The notes under the pieces were generated by a model that was given only the letters and a program-made list of their open reading frames with translations, had not been told where the DNA came from and ran no database searches. Both the position numbers and the translations under genes were made by a program. 64,000 nt of DNA from Paramecium tetraurelia (lineage: Eukaryota; Ciliophora; Oligohymenophorea; Peniculida; Parameciidae): assembly GCF_000165425.1 (NCBI RefSeq), contig NW_001799222.1, positions 62,001 to 126,000 on the forward strand, written 5' to 3'. Below, piece after piece: positions 38,299-50,791 of this stretch (within the stretch, counting starts at the first letter, position 1; each line of letters starts with the position of its first letter).

Positions 38299-39669
38299 TC
38301 ATATATTAAAAAAATCAATCATTTAATTAATTTCAACATCTGAGCAATACCAAAGGTTATTCAGTTAATCATCACGAGTAGACATACTTTCATTCTTAAA
38401 AGGTTGAATTTCAACAACAGCCTATTTACCTTCTTTCAAGAATCGTTTGTCTAAATTTTCATAGTTTTCTTGAGATAGTTGGTTCTAGTTGGCTTTATCG
38501 AGTTATTACTCTAATTCTTAATCACTCTCTTCGATTTGAATATCTTCCTCTATGACTTCTTCGACGTCCTCCTCAAAATCTTATTTGTATTTCTCACTCA
38601 AGACCTCATAGGTTGATTAATTTAAATCTGACTATTCCATTAGTTTACTGGACTTCAAATACTCAATTTATTTTTGTAATTCAAAAATCCTTTCATCTTT
38701 TTATTAAAGTAACTCAAGAGAATTCTCATAAAGATTATTCAAACAAAAGATGGGAGTATGTATTTTCATATCATATCTTTTGTATTTCTTCTTGCAATAT
38801 TAACAAAAGATGTCCTTAAATTCACATAACTCAAGATGTTCATTAAATTCAATAGCTTATTGCTTTTCTTGACACCATTCGCATAAAATAGGTCTACATG
38901 GACATTCATATAACTAAATTACATACGAGTTAATACATGCGATTCTATTTCCATTCTTAGTTTATCCTCTGAACAATATTTACATTGAACACTCCCATAT
39001 TAACATTCCAAATAGTGATCTTCAAGATCCTTACGAAACATAATCTCCTCACACCCTTAATTTGGACAATCTAATTGCTAATATTAACAATAATTATTCT
39101 CGTGTTTCTCACGAAAGTCATAAGTGATAATTTCTTCACAGCCATCTTGCTAATTATTTAAAAAATATATACACTATATCTGCATGTTAAAAGTAATTTA
39201 CTTAATAATTTGAGTAGTACTTTTGGTACTTTTCCTTCCATAATCCCTAAATTTTAATAAGCATTACTGTGAGAGATTTTACTCTTTCGACAACATGGAC
39301 ATTATTGATTTGAATTTTAAAACCTAAATTTTGAGCAATACCAAAATACCATTTTTCAATACATCTACCACAAAAGCTTTGATCGCATTCTTTACATACC
39401 CTCGGATTAACTATTATTTGACAACATATTGGACAAATAACTTCATCCAAAAATACTTTGACTTCTGCATAGTTAAATATTCTGCTTTGATCAATCACAT
39501 CATCTTCTTCTTCCTCATCTTCATTCTTTGATGAGATTGAGTGACTTGGAGTATGATAAAAATGATTAGCAAACAATTCGTCTTGGTAGACATCTACATC
39601 ATCGTCTGAAACAGAAACAGGCTCTGACACGTTCTCTTCTGATTCTTCAAAGTCATATGGATAATACAT
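38299..39669 (-). CDS. RING / TRAF-type zinc-finger protein
   Basis: The N-terminal ~70 residues are acidic (DDDVDVYQDE, EDEEEEDD). A RING finger follows (CPICCQIIVNPRVCKECDQS, then FCGRCIEKW), and after a short intron a TRAF-type zinc-finger array (GCEEIITYDF...H...C; GCEEIMFRKDLEDH...C; VQCKYC). That is the layout of TRAF-like E3 ligases and adaptors. The C-terminal part is acidic and Gln-rich and ends WYCSDVEINQMIDFFNI. Substrates unknown. Confidence 0.8.
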
Positions 39670-40555
39670 TTGTCTTTAATTAAAATAAATTTAATATTGC
39701 ATCTTGCCTTCTCCCAAACCAATAAAATTTATAATACATAATTATTTTATAATAAATTATATTATTTTTAAATGAATTGAATTCGAACGACTCATTCCAT
39801 CAAATACTTAATACAAAAACTTACCTTAATACTAAACAAAAAACAACGTTTTGTGGTCATTATAAATTTGATAGATTATATTATACTAGAGGAGAATTTA
39901 TTCTTATAAGCCATAAATAAACTTATTCAAACTTCGAAATATCTTTAAATCTAAGGTTGTTGTAAACTTTACTTAATAGTCTTGCCCTTTATGTTAAATA
40001 TAAAATATACCTATGTTCATATAAAATAAATAGTAGCTGGTTATTTTAGTTTCAAAAAAAATCATAAAGTACTTGATTCTATAGTATTTTGTCATGCAAT
40101 CAAATTCTGAAAAAGTACTTTTAGCTAATTTAATCTCATTTATTATTATTTCAATGGATGTAAATTTGAACATGGTCTACCTACCAAATAGAATCCAAAG
40201 TATAATACTATCATAGATATGTATTATATTTTATTTGAAACATAATGAAATTCAACCTATCAATTAAATGTATAATCAAGAATCTCAATCTCTTTTTAGA
40301 ATTGTAAATATTAATGAAATAATTATATTTCTATTAGAAAGAAACTCTTTAGAATTATATATTATTGATTAAAGGATTATTTTCAAAATATAAATGGAAT
40401 AATGAACAATTCGATTATTAGACATTCGAAAAAAGAACAGATATATTAAGATAATGATAGTGAAGACTATTCATCCTCAAGGAGCCAATAAATTTTTTGA
40501 TATGATTTTATTACGCATCTTGTATATTAAAAATTGATTAAGCAACTTATATATA
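39670..40555. other. intergenic spacer
   Basis: Strongly A+T-rich. No coding pattern on either strand that survives the TGA-only stop rule for a meaningful length, and no RNA gene recognised. Confidence 0.5.
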
Positions 40556-40791
40556 TCAAATTTCTTATCCACTTGAAGCAACATTAAGTATTTAGAATAA
40601 AGCTAAAATCGTTATTTTACTATTTACCAGAGCCGACAACCACAAACAAGAACACACCTAAAAGAATTGGGCCGACAGGAAGATTTTCTTCTTTTTTCTA
40701 TTAGGTTATTTAATTTCATTACAATCAATGATTTAGGAACTTTTCCTTATTTGTTAACGTTTCCTTGATAATTTTAACTTCTCAATTTCAT
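40556..40791 (-). CDS. SERP1: SERP1/RAMP4 stress-associated ER protein
   Basis: A tiny gene missed unless two 25-nt introns (40698-40722 and 40603-40627) are removed. The spliced product is ~60 residues: a basic head with NVNKQGKVPKSLIKKEENL, then PVGPILLGVFLFVVVGSALF, the single C-terminal membrane helix. Both the NVxKxGxVPKS and PVGPxLLGxFxFVVxGSAxF motifs are hallmarks of RAMP4. The protein is tail-anchored in the ER, binds the Sec61 translocon/ribosome and stabilises nascent membrane proteins. Splice joints fall inside conserved motifs, which makes the model unusually secure. Confidence 0.9.
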
Positions 40792-43700
40792 GGTTTAAGC
40801 TGATGGCTAAAGTCTAGAATATATAAGTACCATTTGTGTTCCTAAATTATTTGGATTTTATTTATTAAATTCACGCGTGTTTATAGTTTCAATATAAATT
40901 AAATTATATAAGAATAATGAAATAAAAATAATAGGATTTTAATTAATTAAGAACTTGTGTTAGTTTGAGGAAGAATAGATTATGAAAGAGAGAAATCTAA
41001 AACATTGTTAAATTTATTTTGCGCAATTAAAATTTATTGATGGGAAATCAAAATCAGAATAATAGTTAGACTAAGACAATATATGTACGCTATTTCAATT
41101 TTACAGCATGATAAGGCCTGATTTATGTGCAAGAGCTTTGTTTTTTTAATATGAAGACTGAGTAATTCTATAATATCATCCTAGTCATTAAGGAATTTTG
41201 CATTTCTTTTAAGGAAGTAATCATATGAATCCTATTATAGATTCAGAACTCTTTGCATATAATCAAGGGGCTGCCACTCAAAAAATTATGAACCTTTTAA
41301 TTTATTGACCAATATTCTTTAGTAACATTATTATTAATGTTATCCTGCTCAAAAACAACATTCCTACCCTCTCCAATATTTAGACTATCATTAATCAAGT
41401 TAAATAATCGTAATGAGTTCTTATTCTTAAAATATTTGATGAAGTTAACAGATTTTGAAACTGTTGTAATAATCCATAAAACCTGCTACAATGTCATCTC
41501 TGTTTATATATATAAAAACTAAATATTTCTCTTTTAACATATGGTTCCTTATTTGAATAGCCAATATTTTGAGTGGTTTCACATTTCTCACATTCAAATT
41601 TTATGGAATATATTTCTTGCATGATTTAATCTACAGTTTTAATTTATTAGAATGAAATTGGAGAGTATATATTTAAGGGAGGGTAATAAAGGGTGACAAA
41701 GAATAACTTAATTATTCCATTGCTTCGTTGATTTTTGATGGAATAATCTAATTAATAAATATTTAATGTGTAGAGTGTTGATAAGTCAAGATTATTGATG
41801 ATATCTTATATAAAACATCCATATTTAATATCTTCCGATGACAAAATAAACGAGCGAAATATCTCAAAGAATTTGAGAATTATTAAATAATTTTTTAATT
41901 AGCAATATCTGTTATGAATATTATTACCCCTGAAACAATCAAAGTTTCGAAAACTAATAGTTCTAATAGTTCCAATAGTAATCGTTTTACTATGGTTACA
42001 GAGAAAATCGATTTCAGCGATTCAAGGCCATTATTAAGATTTAAGACACTATTAGCTCATTAAATCATAAAACAGTGAAGTAAGTCCAAAAATCCTATTT
42101 TTCTAGTTTTCTTCACCTAGTTCCCAATTTTGCAATTTTGATCTGATGATGTGATTATTATTATCAGATAAATAAAATATAACAAATTATCTAAAACATA
42201 TTCTCTTACCTCTTTGACCTTATGATTAATATTCAACAATCGTTGATCCATATAATAGAAATTGCAAAGTAATGCATTTCTATTTTTGTTTAAAAGGACC
42301 TTTTAAAGTTGTTATTTATATATTTATCTAAATAAAACTACTACATTTCAGAAATGAGCCACTTTAACCAGCTACATCTAAAGAAAATTATAATGGATTC
42401 CAACTTAAAAAATCTTTATAAGACTCGTTTTAATACTATTAAATTATGTTGTACAGAGAAAGTTGTATTAAATTATAAAATTATGTTATTTCATATCTAA
42501 ATGATGAATTCGATCATCTATCTGTGAAGGTTGTATAAAAAATATCTTATTTTTCAGAAGAAAAAGAATCAAAGCATTTCCTTCTTTTATAGAAATTTTA
42601 AATAACATCCGAATAACTGTGTAATAATGACATCTAATTTATTAGCAGTAGTAACATTAGAAACCGATGACATACCGAATGACACAAACTTATTTGTGAG
42701 GACAGGGACGATTAATAATATATAAATATTTTTTTAAGATCAAATGAATAAAAATATTGTATTGACAAATTCTTTTAGTTGAAGAAATAACAGTAATCTA
42801 AAATAAATCAAAATATTTTCCAAATAGATTGTAATTCAATTCGAATGGCAAGATTATTAATATTTTAGATAAACAACATAGATTGCATTCTCTTGGAAAA
42901 AAACAATTTCTAAAAATTTATCAAAAATTATATTATTTTTAATAACAATATCAGTTAAAGAGAGTAAGAATTCAATCATTTCTAATATGTTTATCAACCT
43001 ATAAATATCCAAATATAGATATTTCTGTCATCTACATTATTATAAAGAAAACTATTAATTTTTCTTAATTATGGAGAATAAAATAAACAGACATTTTCGA
43101 TAAAAGCCAGCATTTATCCTGAGTCAAAGACTATTATTTTAGAGCTTATATAGGAAGGTCTCTGCTGCCCATCAGGCAAGGGTAAAATGCAACTCAGTTC
43201 TAAGATTTATAAAGTAAAATGGGATAGTTTGACAGCATTAAAGATGGTCAGATCAATTCAGAATTAATTTAATTTAAATATAGAAGAGCACAATTTATAT
43301 TGAATAGTGTCCTTGTTATTCGAGAGGCAAGAGCGATGGAGCATATGTCCTTTTTGCCACTTCTGTATATTGAGTACTACCTTATGATGTATTGATTTAT
43401 TGAAAACTTATTTTTAATTATTAATACTCTCACAAAAATTAAAAAAACTAGTTAGATAGGCAATGTTACAATAAAAAAAATAATAAACAGCTCATCTCAA
43501 TCCAATTCTATGGTAACCTTTGGAAAAATTACAGTTGACGCATTTGAGTCAACATCTCATTTATTCTGGAATTATTTGGATTAGAAGTGAAGATCAACAA
43601 TTACACGAGGAATAGGTTTCATTATATGCTGATAGGTAGATAGTTAGAATTTATAAAGATTGCAAATTTACTAATTGTTTTGTAATTTGAGTTAAACAAT

Positions 43701-43797
43701 AATAAGAAGAAATGTTCAAACAATAAAGTTAATACAAGGAAAAAATAATACAGAGATCTTTTTTAACAGGAGTGCTGATTTGGATAATTGGTTCAAT
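40792..43797. other. 3-kb gene-poor region
   Basis: The longest stretch without a supportable gene. A frame at 40982-41731 looks protein-like in places but contains five internal TGA codons, about the number expected by chance in this composition. A frame from about 41914 (beginning MNIITPETIKVSKTNSS) is open for ~55 codons and could be a first exon. Short coding-like pieces near 42500-42650 and 43115-43270 do not join. It may be spacer or heavily decayed gene copies. Confidence 0.4.
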
Positions 43798-44881
43798 ATG
43801 TTGAGAAGATACACAATTCAGTTAAACTTCAGTAAAGACTATAAATTGAGTAAGAGATTGGGGTATCAAGATCCGCAGACTCAAATATATTAGGCAAAGT
43901 GCTTTGCAAATAATACTAATTACACAGTGAAGGTAATACAAAAAAATAATAAATTTGATCCGAAATTGATACAGAAGGAAATAAACATCTTGAGAAGAAT
44001 CAAACATAAAAACATCATCAATTTGGTGGAGGTTTATGAAGATCAGTATACAATATTTTTGGTTTTCGAGAACTATTTCGGAACTGAGATGATTTATAGG
44101 TTTGAAGACTTATTAAATAGTTAAGAACCATAATATGCCAGGATTATATATAAATTATTAGAAATTATATCGTGTATTCACTCTTTGGGCATTATTCATG
44201 GAGACATAAGATTGGAGAATATCTACGTGAAATCTGATAATTTAATGGACATTTGTTTGGCCAATTTTAATTAAGCTGAATTCATTGATAGTTAAGAAAA
44301 GTAAATCAAGGGAAGCGAGGGGTAATTTTAATTGAAATTTAGATTCTTAGTTACTAATCGCCTGAGTTATTGAATGGGAAGCCTTACGATCAGAGTATTG
44401 ATATATATGCAGTTGGGATTATTTTTTATTACTTCATATATCAAGTGATGCCGTTTAGTGAATCGTAAGAACATGTATTGATTATTATAAGGCTTAGAAC
44501 GACAATAAATCAGGCTAAATTGAATTTCCCCAAGTCAGAAACACTTCCTATGCTATTGATTTATTGAAATAAATGCTTTAAGTTGAACCTAAGTAGAGAA
44601 TCAAACCCAATTTGGCTATGAATCACGAATGGTTCATAAAGATGAAAGTGCAGGAGAAACTATTCAAACAGAAAAGTTTCAAGGACTTCACTCTTCCAAC
44701 TATTTTGGAGAAATCAGATATTTTTACTTAGTCTCCTGGTCAACAACCAAAAAGAGAAAGCATCGGGGTTTTTGAGGATGAGTTCTTATTGGAAAGTCTC
44801 TCAGACAGAATGGGTTTATTAAAAAATGCCTTTAATCCATCGAAATTAAATCACGACATTTTTTAGAAGAAATAGAAATGA
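43798..44881 (+). CDS. kinase-fold protein lacking DFG
   Basis: Kinase architecture is clear: RLGYQDPQTQIYQAKC at the glycine loop, YTVKVIQKN with the invariant lysine, KHKNIINLVEVYED, catalytic loop HGDIRLENIYV, then SPELLNGKPYDQSIDIYAVG and QRIKPNLAMNHEWF at the C-lobe end. The loop has HGD instead of HRD but keeps Asp and Asn. The DFG motif is replaced by LANF, so the magnesium-binding aspartate is missing and activity is doubtful. Two introns (about 29 and 17 nt) are needed. The 17-nt one, if real, is among the shortest here. A ~90-residue tail follows the domain. Confidence 0.8.
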
Positions 44882-44947
44882 AATTTAACTCTATATTTTT
44901 ATTAATGTAAACGCAAATATCAAATCATGATTTGTTGAGAGAGGGAA

Positions 44948-45318
44948 TCATAATTCAAAGAGAGTGGGGATGTAAGATTTCTTTTTCTGTAGTCTTCTCT
45001 CCAGAATATTAATTACTGTGTATTGAGAATTTTCACTGAAAAACCTTTATCTTTTTTTTATCGACTTTTTTGCTTTTATTATTTCCTTAGGACTTGTCAG
45101 TTCTTCTTCCAAAATTGTTTCTAATGGAATATTCAACTATGTTTGTGAGACATCATTGGCTAAATCCAATTCAGGTATAAAGAAAGCGGACTGCTTAATT
45201 GGTCTAAATTCAAAGGTGAGTCTTACTTAAGCTGAGGAGTATCTGGTAATTGATTATGATAATCGACAAATTCTTCGAAAGTCAAAGCTGAGTTAAACCT
45301 TTTCCTTTTATCACACAT
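44948..45318 (-). CDS. small hypothetical protein
   Basis: About 115 residues after one 23-nt intron. It begins MCDKRKRFNSALTFEEFVDY, has an acidic ELDLAND...LETILEEEL middle and a basic KAKKSIKKRQ stretch, and ends YIPTLFEL before TGA. Splicing restores a consistent frame. No known domain; the mixture of short acidic and basic segments suggests a small adaptor. Tail-to-tail with the kinase-like gene (66 nt apart). Confidence 0.55.
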
Positions 45319-45547
45319 ATAAATAATTATTTTCAAAAATATTTTTAAATAATTGCAAACCAATATCAATTAATATATAGAGATAATTAGGAATCAGTAA
45401 TAATAATAAATTATTTAACCATTCTGTTCAAAATTCTAATTTAATGACAGATGCTTCGAAGAACAATAGAAAAAGCAAGAAAAAATAATTTTGATTAGAC
45501 AACATTATTTTACATTAGATAAATGTATATAATTTAAATAACTTCAA

Positions 45548-46501
45548 ATGCAATACTAACAAGCAAATATCAACGCTGAGTATCTAAATGACAAGGCACA
45601 ATATCAATAACCTCCGTAGGGTGCATATCAATATCAACCTGTACAGGGGTAGCCTGTGATTGGACAACCCGTTCAACAATAGTATATTCTTTAAATAACA
45701 ATAGGTACCAATATAACCCCTAATCTCAAATACAATATCCTCAATAACCCTACGTTTAATATGCCCAATACCCTTAGAGAGTGTAGTATGGAAATGGATA
45801 TTAACAGCAAATGGTTGTACTTCCTTAGAATGCCCTTGTAGTGGCAGTTTAACCAATTAATCCTATTGTGGCCAAGGAAATGGCCTTGAGATCATACACC
45901 AGATAGTAAGCTATGCCATAACACTAGTTTTTACGGATGCAATTGCTGTATAGGTGTTTTGGCCATGATCTTTTTGATTATCAGATGTGTGGCATCATTT
46001 CAACAAGGAGGAGCAGAAGCAGCAGCTGGTGTCATGTACATTATTTCGTAATCATATTCACATATTGAAGCGATTTCTTTTTTGTCACAGGAGCCATCTG
46101 CGGAATATATTCGATTAGTAGATATGTGGAACGACTATTATTACATTACTAAGTCCTCTTGGTCATAGCATTAATATTTGAGATAATAGGGTCCATCATC
46201 ATATTTGCCACTTATGGTGATAATGAAGATAACGATGATAATGACAATGATTCCGACGGTGATAAAGACAATAGAAGGAGTGTTGGGTATCAAATCATAC
46301 TAATCATTAAGCTTAATATTTTTTATAGTATCCCTAATCATAGTAGTCATTTGTTACGGGATGTTTATAAGATATGCTAGACAAATCAGATACATGATGA
46401 TCGATTTGAATATCACTAGAGCAAATTTATAGAATTAAAACGCTTAATAAGTACCACTATAGAATTAAGGAATTGTCTATGGAGGAGCTCCATAAGTTTG
46501 A
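45548..46501 (+). CDS. four-helix membrane protein with Gln/Tyr/Pro-rich head
   Basis: The N-terminal ~100 residues are a low-complexity YQ/PQ-rich region (for example QIQYPQQPYVQYAQYPQ), reminiscent of proline/glutamine-rich cytosolic tails of vesicle or tetraspan proteins. Then comes GCNCCIGVLAMIFLIIRCV, a second and third helix (GAICGIYSIS; VIALIFEIIGSIIIFATYG), an acidic DNEDNDDNDNDSDG loop, and a fourth helix (FFIVSLIIVVICYGMFIRYARQI). The short tail ends QGIVYGGAPQV. Introns of ~22-62 nt; the one after helix 1 is not fully settled. Function unknown. Confidence 0.65.
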
Positions 46502-46587
46502 ATATATTATCTAAAGTATTAATTTAAATGGCTATATCACTTATTAATTTGTATGAACTATTATTAAGTATTTAACTATTAATATTA

Positions 46588-47073
46588 ATGCCAATTTATA
46601 ATGAAGTTTTGGGAGGAGGAAGTTAAACTCACAAATGTTCTGTAGATTTCATGTTTAGAAACATAATTAATCTTTAAACTTTGACCAAGGATCACGTGAA
46701 ATTATTATTGGACAATCTGAAAATTGAGTTGTTGAATACAAATTAATCTCAATACTAATTAATATTAAAGGCTAATCAATTGTTGGCTTGTCATCTTTAT
46801 GACAGAATGGCACAGCATTGGAAGAAACAATTTGGTCTGTTTGAGTATTCCAATGTACCAGAATGTCTAGATGCCAGAAATTACTTTTAGTTGTGTGTGA
46901 GAATGAATGCCTCTTATTGTTTGGCTAAAAAGTATTTCCCAGAGTAAATAATTTTTAATTTAAACATCGATACTTCTTAACCAATGAATATTCTAGACCA
47001 AATTCAAACTTATAGGAATTAGGACTCTGAATTATTTATTAAGCATTAATTAATTATATCAATAATCAGATGA
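46588..47073 (+). CDS. hypothetical protein
   Basis: A clean single exon of 162 codons beginning MPIYNEVLGGG. The product is helical with scattered cysteines (ACHLYDRMAQHWKKQFG; RNYFQLCVRMNASYCLAKKY). No transmembrane helix. No family recognised. The C-terminus could be altered by an intron just before the TGA. Confidence 0.6.
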
Positions 47074-47143
47074 ATTAGACTAATCCATTGAATTCTGTAT
47101 GCTGTTTCTCTTCTTTGTTTTTCTCTACGATAAGTTTAACTAT

Positions 47144-48809
47144 TCAATTTTCTTAGCCTAATTAATCAATTACACATATTACTCTTTTTTATAATTTCTC
47201 TTGCAGTTTACCCAATAAAGTAGCCACTTTTCTTTGTTTTGGAGATAGTCTATTATTCTCATATCTATCATTTTCTTTGGAATCTGCTGGAGATCTAGAT
47301 CTAGGCTGTGATTTAAGATGTGATTTGGAATGTTATCTTGATTTTGATTAACCCTTCTTTGACTTTATGAAGTTTATTATTGAACTACTTGAAGAACTAT
47401 GCGATGATTTGACTGAGGATGATTTTGATGCTGATTTCTCTTTTTATCTTCCCCTTGAAACTGGTTTCTTTTTTTCATAATCTCTATACTTATCTTGTTG
47501 TTATTCCTATTGAATAAAATCCTTGAAGCTTTTGACTAACTCCTTTTACTGATTCTTAAACTTTGATTCTTATTATTAAAATAATGTTTAGAAGTTTCCT
47601 GATAATTCAGTTATTTTCTTATCAATTACCTCTTCAAACTTGATCATTTGATGTTATTATGGTTAAGGCTACTGAGTTGTTGTCATTTATTAAGACTATT
47701 AAGTTTATTGTGAGGTAACTTAACCATTATTATACACTTATTTCTTATTTGCATCAAAACTAACCTCACTTTAATTCTATTAAATATATTTATGCATTGA
47801 ATCTTCTTGTTCTTGTTATTTCTCCTTAATATGAGTAACCAATTTAAATAATCTTTGCACTTAACTCTCTAATTACTCACATTTATCCTTCCAATCTTAA
47901 ACCTCCTTCTTTAATACATTAATCTCATTCAAATTCTTACTCTATATATCTAGAACCATTCTCTCAGTTGAAGTCAATCTTTAAAAGGAATCTGGCACTT
48001 CTTCTGTGATATTACTTTTATGGAACCCTTACTTAGTTTATGATTGACTTGATTTTCCTTATTGGTGACTCTATTTCAAACTGGCAACCTCTCTACCCAT
48101 ACTATGAATCTTTTATGCTAAATCATGATATTCATTTATTTTCATATCCTATCTCTCATTTCTTTCATTTCTCTCATTTCTATCATTCCTTTCATTTCTG
48201 TCTAATCTTTCCATTCTTTCAAATCTATCCATTCTATCTGATCTTTCATGATGTTCTAGCTCTTCTTTTTCAAATTGTTGCTTATATTAACTATTGTTAT
48301 TTTCAGTCTATTGCTAAGATTCAGTAACACTCTCTGTACTAATCATTGCATACTCTTCAAGCAAATATACTTAATTTAAATAAGTTTTAGAAGCACCAAA
48401 AGTCTCCTTTATAATGATCTTAATAAATTGGTATCTAGTTCCTAAGGGATCAATTTAAAACAACTATATTCCTTGTTTCAATTCAGGATATAAGGTAGTC
48501 CAAGTGATAAAATTTTCTCCATTTAATGATACCATCAATTCAATGACTGATGGATTGCTTTAATAATCATGCCAACAATCAAACCCGAAACATTTGATAA
48601 ATTTTGGTCTTTCTTACACTTGAGATAAATCCAATGTAATGTATTACGGCAATCCTGCTAATGACATCCACAATGCCTAAAATTTCAATTCGATATCTTA
48701 CTTTTCTTTCTTAGATAAGGATATTTTCAGCTGCACAATTAGGTAAAGTAGAACTAACATTACAGACTCTAACTCCATTTTCTGTTGTGCAATAATTTTA
48801 GTGTTCCAT
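47144..48809 (-). CDS. protein with N-terminal galactose-binding-like domain
   Basis: One 25-nt intron at 48677-48701 gives exactly 547 codons. Residues ~30-145 form a beta-rich module (ALWMSLAGLPQYITLDLSQ, PKFIKCFGFDCWHDY, PSVIELMVSLNGENFITWTT, GTRYQFIKIII) with the jelly-roll look of discoidin/F5-8C or centrosomal CEP104-type domains; the assignment is by pattern only. Next is an Arg/Glu/Asp repeat helix (ERMERLDRNERNDRN) and coiled coil. The C-terminal third is Ser/Lys/Arg-rich (KSASKSSSVKSSHSSSSSS-like) and probably disordered. A cytoskeletal role is possible but not shown. Confidence 0.72.
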
Positions 48810-49124
48810 TTGAATTTAAATTTAAAATAAATAAACTTAAAAAATTAAATAACATCCAATATTTCTACAAGCTTTTTCCAATAGTCATTCTACGATTGAA
48901 TATTAAGCCTGTATTATCAAAGAATATAATAAAAATACAATTTGAATATTAAAAGGTAGCTTAAATTTAGAGATATAAAAGAAAAAGAAAGTAACTGCAA
49001 CAAATTCATAATAAATTAGTTGAATATTAATATCAGGGGAATTTATTTCAGAATAAAAAAATAAAAATACTTGATAACATTTTGATTGTTTAAATATTTA
49101 ATGTATTTTTGATAATATATTATT
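48810..49124. other. intergenic spacer
   Basis: Between two minus-strand genes, the start of one and the end of the other. A+T-rich; nothing else seen. Confidence 0.55.
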
Positions 49125-50556
49125 TCACCATGGTATATCTTAGCTTGCATTATTCTAATTTTGATAGTTTTCATATCCATCTTTTAACTAGTAAATTGTG
49201 TTATCAATAGATAAAGAGGGATAGTTGTTGTTGTTACTAATATTTAAATTTGGAGAGTAATTCATATTCGAAATCTCATGATATTATTATTATTATTATT
49301 ATTGTTGTTATTATTGTTAAGGATAATTTAATTATTGAGGCAAATATGTTGACTATGAGTAATTAATCTATTATTGTGGCTATTGAGGTGCAGGCTTTTA
49401 AGTTTATGGTTTTGTTAGACATTTCTAAATTTCTGTTTGGAGTTCCTATTCTTATGTTTTCAAGTTGTTAAAAATTAACTATAATTTATTCATTTATTAA
49501 ATTAGAAATTCGATATCGTTTTCTTTCTATTAGATCAACTATTTTTAAGCCTAATTATTAGAATTCTATGAAAATTGCATCACTAATTGGCTTAATTGAT
49601 TTTAAAGTTATTATTATTGCATAGTTAATGCTTAAAGTTCATTGTTCTATTGGTATTACCCTTATTAGCCTGATTACACTCTAGAATCCTTTGATTGAGA
49701 GATTTAAGAAACATCATATTACCCTTAATATTCCTTAGCTATGATAGGTTATTGAGGTTGGCTTTAAGAAATTAACCTTTGAAGAGACTCTGGCAATTAG
49801 ATAGGCAGTGGGATATTTTTCCTACAGCAAGAAATCAAGTGAATGGCAACGATATATTCATTTTTAAATAAGAAGCCTTTTTAATTGGTATCAACAAGTG
49901 CCCATAGTTCTGTTAATACCTCTTTTGACAATTCAGATTTACTAAAGATCGCTTTAGCACTTTCGCCTTCAATATATCCTTATTGCTTTTTATCCTATTG
50001 TTAGTAATGCAAACTGTATTTCTCATAAAGTTCATTACTAATTTCAAATTGATTGGAAATTTCTAATTGAGCCATTTGTACTAAGGGTGGTTTGTATTGT
50101 TGCTGCTAATTTAGAACTGGAGCAGTCTAATACATTTGAGATATGGGAATTTGAGAGGGCTGGGGAATAGATTATTGAAAAGCACCAAGCATAGGAGAGG
50201 AATTGACCTATTAAGGAACTGGAAATCCATCAAACACAGGCAAGCGAACTTGTTTATTTTCAATAAGTAATTAAGGATTCAATTCAAATCCATTTTGACA
50301 GTACGCTATTAATTTTAAGATTGTAAAAAATTCTTAAGTGTAGAGTTTATTTTCCTCATTTCTGACAGCCATCAACCAAATTGCTTTTAATTTATCGGCA
50401 GGCAATTGACTTTTTTTGAAAAATAACACAGTCTCTTTGGCATTAGTACTTCCAATACACTAATGAATTAATTCTTTCATTTACTTGAGGATCAAAGGTG
50501 CTCCAAAGTTGTCTAAAATATTGATCTTCTTCAGGAGTCAATTATAAATTATTCAT
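49125..50556 (-). CDS. EPS15-like EH-domain protein
   Basis: Two EH-type modules. The first starts LTPEEDQYFRQLWSTFDP and contains VLFFKKSQLPADKLKAIWLM with YTQEFFTILKLIAYCQNG. The second has YEKYSLHYQQQDKKQQGYIE, AKAIFSKSELSKEVLTELWA and KGFLFKNEYIVAIHLI. Between them lies a Pro/Gln-rich linker, and after them a Gln/Asn-rich tail including a polyglutamine tract. EH domains bind NPF motifs in endocytic accessory proteins; EPS15 and Pan1 scaffold clathrin-coated pit assembly. The intron at 50460-50484 (25 nt) restores the first EH domain. Fits functionally with the ANTH gene near 29-30 kb, though not linked in an operon. Confidence 0.82.
49283..49319. repeat. trinucleotide repeat (TTA/TTG)n
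   Basis: About twelve trinucleotide units, mostly TTA, inside the EH-domain gene. On the coding strand these are TAA (and CAA) codons, so a microsatellite that would be a run of stops in the standard code encodes polyglutamine. Confidence 0.85.
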
Positions 50557-50791
50557 TAAATTTAATGTTATTTAATAATCTAAATATAAACAAATTAAAA
50601 TCATGATGTGATATTATTGATTATTGATTTCAAGTTGTTCGAAGTCAATATAAAGATGTGCAGAGACTCAATTTGGTATTTATATTTAGTTGAAGTCGTT
50701 AAAAATTAAAATTGATTATGTTTATATTAATATTAATGAGATAATAGATATAAATACTAAGCTATAATTTTTAATATATTTATTAATAAAT

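Noticed and set aside
40982-41731. A 250-codon frame with TGA at positions that could suit tryptophan, hinting at TGA = Trp.
   Set aside because: Five internal TGAs in 250 codons is about what composition alone predicts, and throughout the window TGA clearly ends conserved proteins. It is better explained as non-coding sequence.
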